From an uncultured bacterium (GTDB lineage Bacteria; Cyanobacteriota; Vampirovibrionia; Gastranaerophilales; Gastranaerophilaceae): DNA of 14,446 nt. A program made the position numbers and the translations under genes. Location of the stretch: positions 1 to 14,446 of the forward strand of contig CADCPD010000020.1 in NCBI GenBank assembly GCA_902803265.1, read 5' to 3'. Below the pieces are notes generated by a model. That model worked only from the letters and a program-made list of their open reading frames with translations. It was not told the origin of the DNA and made no database searches. Positions 7,761-14,100 of this stretch are shown one piece after another. Numbering within the stretch: the stretch's first letter is position 1; each line of letters opens with the position of its first letter.

Positions 7761-8846
7761 ATGACTGAAATAAGTTCATTATCAATACAAGGTGTAAATT
7801 TACCGCAAAATACAGGAATGTTGCAACAACAGGGCCTTTCTGATTTGTCGAGCGGTGGTATTTTTGGTGATAATTTAATTGGCGGAGTCGGTGATTCGTA
7901 TGCATCAGATTCAACTAAGGATATGATTAAATCTCAAGCTCAGGAGTTAGTGAAGCTTGCTAAAAAAATTGGGCATTCGTCTGAAGAATCAGAAGGAAGC
8001 AGTTCTTTAAAAAAATCTATAGGTAAAAAGTTAAAAGCTTTACAAGAACAAGCTAAAAATGCAAAAATTGATTTGAATGAAATATTTTCTGAAATTGCTA
8101 CAGAAATGAATATGAATAAGAAAGATCAAAAACTTATTCAAAAGACTTTGCATGTAAAAATTTCTAAAAGTGATGGTGCATCTTCTGAAACATCACAAAA
8201 TTCTGAGATGACTCAACTTAATCCATTTGGTTCTTCAAGTCGATCTTTATTCCCTGCTATGGATGCATTAAGCAGATCTGTTAAAGCCTTAGATAGTTCA
8301 AGTTCAATAAGCGGGGTAACATATTCAGGTAAGTTAATAGGTTCTTCAGCTGATGCCACGTTATCATTAACTAATTATCAAAATAACGAGTTAAATAGAA
8401 TAAAAGATATTTATAATAAAAATAAAACTAAATATGATAAAGTTGCAGAAGCAACAGGTGTTCCTGCTGAATTAATTTGCGCAATTCATTATAGAGAAGG
8501 CGGTTGTAATTTTGGAACATATTTGCACAATGGTGATCCTCTTGGACAACCTACTACGCACGTTCCTAAAGGAAAAAATTTCAATGATTGGACATCTGCA
8601 GCGATAGATGCAATTAATTCTCAAAAACATTCTGGAGTTTCACGTGATAATATAGATTCTCAACTTGATTACGCAGAACGTTATAATGGATTAGGTTACA
8701 GAAGAAGAGGCATTGCTTCTCCTTATGTATGGGCAGGTACATCTAACTATTCTGGTGGTATGTATGTAAGAGACGGCGTGTACAGTTCTTCTGCTGTTGA
8801 CAAAAGAGTTGGCGTTGCTGCGATATTACAATCACTGTATTCATAA
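7761..8846 (+). CDS. Lysozyme-family peptidoglycan hydrolase
   Basis: About 361 residues from the ATG at 7761 (368 from the GTG at 7740, which has no ribosome binding site). The C-terminal third is a lysozyme-like domain of the COG5526 'lysozyme family protein' type: VAEATGVPAELICAIHYREGGCNFGTYLHNGDPL, then DWTSAAIDAI, YAERYNGLGYRRRGIASPYVWAG and MYVRDG. The Glu of HYREGG (about residue 246 from 7761) is the likely catalytic acid. Activity would be cleavage of peptidoglycan glycan strands. The N-terminal half is Ser/Gly-rich with a lysine-rich helical segment (about 55-130) and lacks a Sec signal. The ATG at 7761 is supported by a matching ATG-plus-nine-bases layout in a short copy at 8849. 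It is divergent from the metallopeptidase gene. Confidence 0.8.
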   Translation: MTEISSLSIQGVNLPQNTGMLQQQGLSDLSSGGIFGDNLIGGVGDSYASDSTKDMIKSQAQELVKLAKKIGHSSEESEGSSSLKKSIGKKLKALQEQAKNAKIDLNEIFSEIATEMNMNKKDQKLIQKTLHVKISKSDGASSETSQNSEMTQLNPFGSSSRSLFPAMDALSRSVKALDSSSSISGVTYSGKLIGSSADATLSLTNYQNNELNRIKDIYNKNKTKYDKVAEATGVPAELICAIHYREGGCNFGTYLHNGDPLGQPTTHVPKGKNFNDWTSAAIDAINSQKHSGVSRDNIDSQLDYAERYNGLGYRRRGIASPYVWAGTSNYSGGMYVRDGVYSSSAVDKRVGVAAILQSLYS

Positions 8847-8848
8847 AG

Positions 8849-8965
8849 ATGTTGGCTATTAGTTCATTATTATTACAAAATGCCCGCTAAGATATAAGTA
8901 TTGTTTCTCAAAAAGAGAGTATGGTGTTGTTAGACAGCGGTAATGTGTTTTGTAATAATATATAA
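8849..8965 (+). pseudogene. Short frame mimicking the lysozyme gene start, interrupted by TAA
   Basis: An ATG three bases after the lysozyme stop codon opens a 13-codon frame, MLAISSLLLQNAR, ended by TAA at 8888-8890. The frame then stays open for 24 more codons (DISIVSQKESMVLLDSGNV...) to a TAA at 8963-8965. Bases 8858-8878 match 7770-7790 at 18 of 21 positions, and both copies begin nine bases after an ATG in the same frame (ISSLLLQ versus ISSLSIQ). It may be a decayed paralogue start, a translated micro-ORF or chance in AT-rich DNA. No strong ribosome binding site is seen. Confidence 0.3.
8868..8960. repeat. Long-armed inverted repeat in the spacer after the lysozyme gene
   Basis: TATTATTACAAAA (8868-8880) and TTTTGTAATAATA (8948-8960) are exact reverse complements. 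Nested inside, CCGCT (8884-8888) pairs with AGCGG (8936-8940). A small TCTC/GAGA hairpin (8906-8909 with 8915-8918) lies in the loop. No T-run follows, so it does not read as a simple terminator. It could fold as a 93-base RNA element or be a small relic element. It overlaps the interrupted frame at 8849-8965. Confidence 0.55.
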
Positions 8966-9071
8966 AAGGCGTTTTCACATTGGATAGGGCTTGCAAAACT
9001 TTTTATTATATATATTTGATAAATAAAATTATATAAATAAGTTTAAAAGAACTTCTTTGTGTGCATTTTGT

Positions 9072-9099
9072 TTGACATCGTTTTTTGATAATTTAAAAT
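9072..9099 (+). promoter_or_regulatory. Near-consensus promoter giving an almost leaderless mRNA
   Basis: A perfect -35 TTGACA (9072-9077), a 16-base spacer and a -10 TAAAAT (9094-9099, five of six). The predicted start, seven bases after the -10, is at about 9106, one base before the ATG at 9107. No Shine-Dalgarno sequence precedes that ATG, which fits leaderless initiation. Confidence 0.6.
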
Positions 9100-9106
9100 A
9101 AATACT

Positions 9107-10852
9107 ATGCAAGATTATTTTTATATAAAAGAAAAACTTGAAAAATTTAATTTTAGCGAGAGGCTTGCTAAATTAGGTAAAAAGTTTAAAAATAAAAAAA
9201 TTGTAATACTAGGTTTAAATAATTCTTTTAAGCTTCTTAATGCAGAATATAATATAGAGTCTTATTTTAATATCGTTGGAATAACTGATTTTCACTTGCA
9301 AATTCCGGAAGAAGAAAAGTTTAGGCTTATACATATTGATAATCTTTATTTTAGCGGAGCTGATGTAATTGTTAATTTTAAAGAAAATGGCTCAAGAATT
9401 GAAAAATATTTAAGGAAAAAAAGACTTATAAAAAAGAAAATGAAATTTATAAATATCATTGATAAGTCTTTTTTAACGAAAGTTTCAGACAACATTGCTC
9501 TTTTGAAGAAAATTTATACAATATTCAAAAAGACTAAACAAATTATTCCAATCGTAAAAGATTTAATTAATTACGGAGTTGATGATGTTTTTTCAAGGTT
9601 TAATTATAAAGAAAAAATTTTAGAATTGTCTGAAAATACTACCAATCCTATAAGGGTTATGTTTTTTGTATTTAATTACAAACAATGGACTTTGTCGAAT
9701 CTATATTTTGAGTTGAGAGCAAATAAACATTTTAGAATTTTGCCAATTGTTGTGCTTCCAGATTCTTTGACAAATAAAGAATATAATTCTGTCGAAGAAA
9801 CAATAAAATATTTTCAGGAAAAAGGATATGCATGTGTTGAAGGGGTAGAAAAAGATACATGTAAGGCTGTTATAATTAAAGCTTTAAAACCAGATATTAT
9901 TTTTTATCAGCAACCAAATTATTTGAGGGCTGAATATACTCCCGAATGTTTGTCAGAATATGCTCTTACTTGTTATGTTGAGCCAGATTTTGCCGTAACA
10001 AAACAGGATGATCATATAAATTCATTTTTGGATAACAGATTAAATAATACTTGGTGTATTTACTCTTCTAATAAGTATTCTTTGAAACAATATAAAAATG
10101 TAAAAATTACAGGAAGTCCAATATTTGAAAAATATAGTCAAAATATATCACAGAATATTGATTCTTTGTGGTACAAGTCAAAAACTGAAGCAGGCAACAG
10201 AATAATATATTCTCCATCATTAATAGTTAATAAAAGAATTAATAAAAATGACTTTTTAGAATATCAAAAAGAAATGCTTTATTATATTTCTACTCATTTA
10301 CAATACGATTTTGTTATAGTGCCTCATAAATGTTTAAAGAAACAATGTCTTGATAATGCTATTTTTTCAGAAGATGATTACGATTCCTATTTAACAAATA
10401 TGACGGCTTTTCAACATATTTTCCCTAAAAATATTAACGAAGCAATTCAGTTTTATAGAACTTCTGATGTATTGATTACAGATAATATTTTAACTGCAAT
10501 TGAGTATTTCCCTTCAGGGAAACCAATTATATACATAGATAAAGGTCAAGAACGAAATTTGAATGAAATTGGAGAAAAAATATTTAAAACTTTTTATGTT
10601 GTATCTTCTATCGAATCAATGAATATTGTTTTGGAAGATTTATTATTAGCTAAAAATGACTATAATTTTAAAAAGCGTTTTTCACTTATCGGAAAATTTA
10701 GTGATTATTTTAATAAAAAAACTTCAGAAATCATAATAGAAGATTTAAAAAATACCTTAAAAATAGAGAATAGTTCCGTTGCAGAAATAACTCAGGAAAC
10801 AGCAAATATTGAGCAAAATAATTTATCAGAAGAAATTGAAATTAGTAAGTAA
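9107..10852 (+). CDS. CDP-glycerol glycerophosphotransferase-like protein
   Basis: Protein of 581 residues. Residues about 29-118 resemble a small Rossmann-like domain (KKIVILGLNNS ... NIVGITDF). From about 182 on it has the GT-B layout of the TagB/TagF (CDP-glycerol glycerophosphotransferase) family: PIRVMFFVFNYKQWT, KPDIIFYQQPNY, VKITGSPIFEKY, RIIYSPSL (365-371), FVIVPHK with His407, and SDVLITDN ... GKPIIYID (453-478) near the usual donor-site region. Such enzymes transfer glycerol-phosphate or similar groups to surface polymers at the cytoplasmic membrane face. No membrane helix is seen. The C-terminal tail (about 555-581) is acidic and low in complexity. It has its own promoter, and its stop overlaps the convergent DHH gene by 11 bases. 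The donor is unproven; a related surface-glycan transferase is possible. Confidence 0.7.
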   Translation: MQDYFYIKEKLEKFNFSERLAKLGKKFKNKKIVILGLNNSFKLLNAEYNIESYFNIVGITDFHLQIPEEEKFRLIHIDNLYFSGADVIVNFKENGSRIEKYLRKKRLIKKKMKFINIIDKSFLTKVSDNIALLKKIYTIFKKTKQIIPIVKDLINYGVDDVFSRFNYKEKILELSENTTNPIRVMFFVFNYKQWTLSNLYFELRANKHFRILPIVVLPDSLTNKEYNSVEETIKYFQEKGYACVEGVEKDTCKAVIIKALKPDIIFYQQPNYLRAEYTPECLSEYALTCYVEPDFAVTKQDDHINSFLDNRLNNTWCIYSSNKYSLKQYKNVKITGSPIFEKYSQNISQNIDSLWYKSKTEAGNRIIYSPSLIVNKRINKNDFLEYQKEMLYYISTHLQYDFVIVPHKCLKKQCLDNAIFSEDDYDSYLTNMTAFQHIFPKNINEAIQFYRTSDVLITDNILTAIEYFPSGKPIIYIDKGQERNLNEIGEKIFKTFYVVSSIESMNIVLEDLLLAKNDYNFKKRFSLIGKFSDYFNKKTSEIIIEDLKNTLKIENSSVAEITQETANIEQNNLSEEIEISK

Positions 10853-12002
10853 TTTTGTCAGATGAATTTATAAAATAGCTAACCCATTGGTGTTGTTCAA
10901 TAGGATCTGTTGTAACAATAGAACCACCGCATCTTTCAGGATGTCCACCTGCAACGATTTCTTTTGAAAAGTGTTCTTTTGCATAATCTACAATTTTCAT
11001 TGCGTAATCTTTATTTGATGTAATACTCATTTTATATGTTTTTTCGTCAGCACAAGGGTAAAATACTGCTACACTTTCGATGTTTTTATTTTTTTCTAAT
11101 GTTTCTTTTCTGAATTTTCCTAAAATAATTGTTGCTTTTTCTGTATTTCTTCCAAGATTATTCCACTCTTCATCGTCATTTTTTATTTCTACAAATGCCA
11201 TTTTGCCATTTTGTGAATATTGAATCCTGTTTGGTAAATTTTTGGCAAAAGCTTTTTCTTCTTTTGTTAGCATCGTTTTTTCAAGAAAATGCTTTTTAAT
11301 TTTTGCTATATCAAGTATATTTAATGCAGATGTTAGTTTTGATTTAACTTCTTTTGAATTTTTATCAAGTTCACCTTTGCTTTTTGCTGTATCATCATAA
11401 AATCCTGTATACAAAGCTCTTGAAATTTCTTTATTTGGAGTTTTTCCTAATGCTTCAAAGAATCTATATATAATCCCGCAATTAGATTTTGCAGAACTAT
11501 CGATGTAATAATTTTTTGCATCAAGTTCAGGAACTTGATTCTTTTCATAGACTTTTGTTATTTGATTAAAATCAGGATGAAGTTTATTTTTATCATCGTG
11601 ATGGTCAATGCCGACTATTTTTGAAGCATCATATTTTTGAAGGTGTTTGTATACGTTTGTATTAAGTCTATCTTTGCTTGAAAAATCAACACAAAGAGCT
11701 ACATCAGCTTTTTGTGTAGTGTCGTTAATGTCTTTTGCTTGAATTATGTTGTATTTTTTTGTATCGTAATCGTAATTTGATATGCCGCCTGACGCAATTA
11801 TGCGGGCATTTATACCCTCTTGCTTTAAGTAATTATAAAATGCTGTCGCGCTGTTGAAGGTGTCTTCATCAGAAATTGAATGACAAAATATATCGACACT
11901 CTTGCCTGAGTGAAGAATATTATCAATATGTTGAGCTTGATTTTTCGGCATGACGTTGGCTTTAAAGCTAACTGCTGCCATTCGTTGATTAATACTTAAC
12001 AT
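10842..12002 (-). CDS. DHH/DHHA1-family phosphoesterase (NrnA-like)
   Basis: Protein of 386 residues with the four metal-binding motifs of the DHH superfamily: H41-x3-D45-x-D47-x3-S51 (HSISDEDTFNS), D106 (CVDFSSKDR), D133-H-H (GIDHHDDK) and D203/D204 (TGFYDDTAKS). The C-terminal DHHA1 part carries AGGHPERCGGS (351-361), the GGH substrate-binding loop. The family hydrolyses short oligoribonucleotides, pAp or cyclic dinucleotides with Mn2+; NrnA-like nano-RNase/pAp phosphatase is the nearest description. About 25 residues precede the domain and include VSFKANV (11-17), similar to the tract in the metallopeptidase. Start: AGG four bases before the ATG, with a perfect TATAAT at 12021-12016 implying a leader of only some seven bases. 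It is 77 bases downstream of the thioredoxin-fold gene. Confidence 0.85.
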   Translation of the reverse strand: MLSINQRMAAVSFKANVMPKNQAQHIDNILHSGKSVDIFCHSISDEDTFNSATAFYNYLKQEGINARIIASGGISNYDYDTKKYNIIQAKDINDTTQKADVALCVDFSSKDRLNTNVYKHLQKYDASKIVGIDHHDDKNKLHPDFNQITKVYEKNQVPELDAKNYYIDSSAKSNCGIIYRFFEALGKTPNKEISRALYTGFYDDTAKSKGELDKNSKEVKSKLTSALNILDIAKIKKHFLEKTMLTKEEKAFAKNLPNRIQYSQNGKMAFVEIKNDDEEWNNLGRNTEKATIILGKFRKETLEKNKNIESVAVFYPCADEKTYKMSITSNKDYAMKIVDYAKEHFSKEIVAGGHPERCGGSIVTTDPIEQHQWVSYFINSSDKITY

Positions 12003-12079
12003 AACACCTACATATATTATAAAAAATTTTGCATATATAAATTGCCTTAATTTTTTAAATTTTGTGCATGTTTTGGGTA

Positions 12080-12484
12080 TTATTTTAAGTTTTTGTAATA
12101 TTCAAGCAATACGTTTTTTAAAGCAGCCGGATTTAAATAGTATTTTTCCGGAATTAAATATTTTTTACCGTTTTGAGGATTAATTATGTATATGGTGGGA
12201 ATACTGTCTAAATCTACTCCCTGACAAATCGTTGGTTGATGTTTTTTTGTTATATCGTGAATAATAAAATTGTATTCATTAGATAAATTATGAGAAAGAT
12301 GATAAAAAACAGGTTTAAATCTTTTGCAATAAAGACAGTAATCAGCAGAATACATTACAACCATAGGTTTGTTTTGTGTTTCAGCTTGCTCACATGTTGT
12401 CAAAGTATCTTCACTTTGTGTTGTAGCAATTGCAAGTTGGCAAATTCCCAATATCATAATTACTGTTAAAATAAATTTTTTCAT
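12080..12484 (-). CDS. Exported thioredoxin-fold protein
   Basis: Protein of 134 residues. A Sec signal peptide (MKKFILTVIMILGICQLAIA) ends in an A-I-A signal peptidase I site, so a mature protein of about 114 residues is expected outside the cytoplasmic membrane. The mature part has the thioredoxin fold: PMVVMYSADYCLYCKRF with CxxC at 50-53, and SIPTIYI with the cis-Pro at 96. Two more Cys (31 and 87) occur. CLYC with a preceding Tyr resembles the DUF255/thioredoxin_7 group more than cytoplasmic thioredoxin. The role is probably thiol reduction or disulfide exchange in the envelope. It lies 68 bases after glgC, with its ribosome binding site inside a terminator-like hairpin. Confidence 0.85.
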   Translation of the reverse strand: MKKFILTVIMILGICQLAIATTQSEDTLTTCEQAETQNKPMVVMYSADYCLYCKRFKPVFYHLSHNLSNEYNFIIHDITKKHQPTICQGVDLDSIPTIYIINPQNGKKYLIPEKYYLNPAALKNVLLEYYKNLK

Positions 12485-12487
12485 AAT

Positions 12488-12527
12488 AAAAACCCTTTGC
12501 TATATTTATTATAAGCAAAGAGTTTTT
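12488..12527 (-). terminator. Terminator-like hairpin after glgC, hiding the next gene's ribosome site
   Basis: On the minus strand AAAAACTCTTTGC (12527-12515) pairs with GCAAAGGGTTTTT (12500-12488): 13 pairs including one U-G, with a 14-base loop. It lies between glgC and the thioredoxin-fold gene. The 3' arm ends in five Ts and contains AAAGGG, the only Shine-Dalgarno-like sequence before the ATG at 12484. The loop holds a perfect TATAAT (12513-12508). Confidence 0.7.
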
Positions 12528-12552
12528 AAATAAAATTAAATATTAAAATTTA

Positions 12553-13791
12553 TTAAAGGATAGCACCTTTCGGAACAACTGTTATTCCGTTTGGCGATAC
12601 ATAAAATCCTTTTTGAGTATCAATTTCTCTATCAAAACCTATTTTTGTATGAGGAGGAATATCAACGTTTTTATCTATAATAGCGTTTCTAATTTCACAG
12701 TGTCTGCCAACGTTAACATTTTCCATCAAGATACTGTCCCAAACTTGAGAATATGAATTAATTCTTACTTCAGGAGATAAAATACATCTTGATAAGCTAC
12801 CGCCTGATACGATACAACCTTCTGAAACCATTGAGTTTGTAGCCATACCAACACGGTCGCCTTCTTGCCAAATAAATTTAGCAGGCGGATAGTTATAATT
12901 GAAAGTTCTTAAAGGCCATTCTTTTGCATATAAATTTAATTCAGGACAAGAGTCCAATAAATCCATATTTGCTTGCCAATAAGCATCAACATTTCCTACG
13001 TCTTTCCAGTAACCTCTTTCGGCTTCTGTCATTCCTGCAAAGGTATTTTCTTTGAAGTTATAAACATAAACAGGTTGACCTTCATTTAGTAACATTGGAA
13101 TTACATTTTTACCAAAATCGTGGTTAGAATTTTCAATTTTAGCATCTCTTTCTAACGCGTCAACTAAAACATCTCTTCCAAAAATATAGTTACCCATTGA
13201 TGCTAAACATAATTCAGGGTGTCCCGGAATTGATTTTGGTTTGAATTTAGGTTTTTCTACAAAGCTTGTTAATTTCCAGTCATCATCAACTTCCATAATA
13301 CCGAATTCAGAAGCTTCTTCTATAGGAATAGGAATGGCTGCTATAGTTAATGCTGCTTGTTTTCTTTTATGATATTCCATCATTTGTGAAACATCCATTT
13401 TGTAAACGTGGTCTCCACCAAATACGCAAACATATTTTGGATCAGCATCTATAATGTGTAATTTATTTTGATAAACAGCATCAGCTGTGCCTTGATACCA
13501 AGTTCCACCGGTTCTCATTTGTGCCGGTACTAAATCAACATATTGATCTAAAAATGCTGACATTGCATAACCTCTTGAAATATGCTGATTTAAAGAGTCC
13601 GATTTGTATTGTGTTAAAACTTTTATTTTATAAAAACCTGAATTGATAAAATTATTTAATACGAAGTCAATAATTCTATATCTTCCACCAAACGGAACCG
13701 CAGGTTTTGCTCTATCTTTTGTTAACGGGTGAAGTCTTTTTCCTTCTCCGCCGGCTAAAATCATTACTAATGCGTCATCAACTATTGTCAT
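12553..13791 (-). CDS. glgC: Glucose-1-phosphate adenylyltransferase (ADP-glucose pyrophosphorylase)
   Basis: Catalyses ATP + glucose-1-phosphate to ADP-glucose + pyrophosphate, the committed step of bacterial glycogen synthesis, in the cytoplasm. The 412 residues match the family's usual length. Seen: the nucleotidyltransferase signature MILAGGEGKRLHPLT (10-24), AKPAVPFGGRYRIIDF (28-43), GTADAVYQN, FGGDHVYKMD (124-133) at the metal/nucleotide site, FVEKPKFKP (177-185) at the sugar-phosphate site, YWKDVGNVDAYW (261-272), and a C-terminal left-handed beta-helix (about 315-400). Start: AGAGGT five bases before the ATG (13802-13797). It lies downstream of rplL but behind a strong terminator, so it probably has its own promoter; a TATAAT-like box at 13915-13910 is weakly supported. 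Confidence 0.96.
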   Translation of the reverse strand: MTIVDDALVMILAGGEGKRLHPLTKDRAKPAVPFGGRYRIIDFVLNNFINSGFYKIKVLTQYKSDSLNQHISRGYAMSAFLDQYVDLVPAQMRTGGTWYQGTADAVYQNKLHIIDADPKYVCVFGGDHVYKMDVSQMMEYHKRKQAALTIAAIPIPIEEASEFGIMEVDDDWKLTSFVEKPKFKPKSIPGHPELCLASMGNYIFGRDVLVDALERDAKIENSNHDFGKNVIPMLLNEGQPVYVYNFKENTFAGMTEAERGYWKDVGNVDAYWQANMDLLDSCPELNLYAKEWPLRTFNYNYPPAKFIWQEGDRVGMATNSMVSEGCIVSGGSLSRCILSPEVRINSYSQVWDSILMENVNVGRHCEIRNAIIDKNVDIPPHTKIGFDREIDTQKGFYVSPNGITVVPKGAIL

Positions 13792-13912
13792 CTTTTACCT
13801 CTTTAATATATGTGCATATAAACTCTGTGTTATAAAGTATAATATAATCTAAAAATAAATTCACTAATACAAAATGATGAAATTTAACAAAAGTTTATGG
13901 TACTAAAGTATT

Positions 13913-13941
13913 ATATAAGGATTTGTTACAAAACCTTATAT
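13913..13941. repeat. Near-perfect palindrome between glgC and the orphan promoter
   Basis: ATATAAGG-A-TTTG-TTA-CAAA-A-CCTTATAT: 12 paired positions, one A-A mismatch and a three-base centre, ending eight bases before the plus-strand TTGACA. It could be an operator for either direction or a hairpin in the glgC leader. TATGCATG follows as a direct repeat at 13939-13946 and 13963-13970, flanking that -35. Confidence 0.6.
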
Positions 13942-13948
13942 GCATGGG

Positions 13949-13977
13949 TTGACAATAAACTTTATGCATGATATAAA
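13949..13977 (+). promoter_or_regulatory. Strong orphan sigma-70 promoter on the plus strand
   Basis: A perfect TTGACA (13949-13954), an optimal 17-base spacer and TATAAA (13972-13977, five of six). Predicted start near 13984. It points away from glgC and toward the 3' end of the convergent rplL, with no convincing protein gene downstream. Confidence 0.65.
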
Positions 13978-13983
13978 GTAGGT

Positions 13984-14030
13984 GGGGTAAATGTATATTT
14001 TAGGGCTTGCATATGCGAGCCTTTATTTTT
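13984..14030 (+). ncRNA. Possible small RNA ending in an intrinsic terminator
   Basis: From the predicted start of the orphan promoter, about 20 bases lead into a hairpin, GGCTTGC (14004-14010), loop ATAT, GCGAGCC (14015-14021), seven pairs with one U-G, extendable by two pairs, followed by TTTATTTTT. The product would be about 45-50 bases, or about 100 if it runs on to the second terminator at 14045-14085. GGTGGGG stands before an ATG at 13991, so a leader peptide is an alternative. No known RNA family is recognised. Confidence 0.4.
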
Positions 14031-14044
14031 ATCATTTATTAACC

Positions 14045-14085
14045 AACAAAAAAGAGAGTGGATTTTATCCACTCTCTTTTTTGTT
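14045..14085. terminator. Strong bidirectional terminator after rplL
   Basis: Arms 14045-14063 and 14067-14085 are exact reverse complements over 19 bases (core GAGAGTGGAT / ATCCACTCTC) with loop TTT, and AAAAAA/TTTTTT runs at the arm ends. It lies 15 bases after the rplL stop on the minus strand and would also stop plus-strand transcripts from the orphan promoter. Confidence 0.92.
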
Positions 14086-14100
14086 TTTATTTAAAATCAA

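Noticed and set aside
8997..9060. AT-rich tract that might be an origin or recombination site
   Set aside because: It has only low-complexity A/T sequence, with no DnaA-box series, no repeats and no attachment-site structure.
8985..14011. The 11-base string TAGGGCTTGCA at 8985-8995 and again at 14001-14011
   Set aside because: An 11-base match is expected by chance in a window this size, and only the second copy forms a hairpin.
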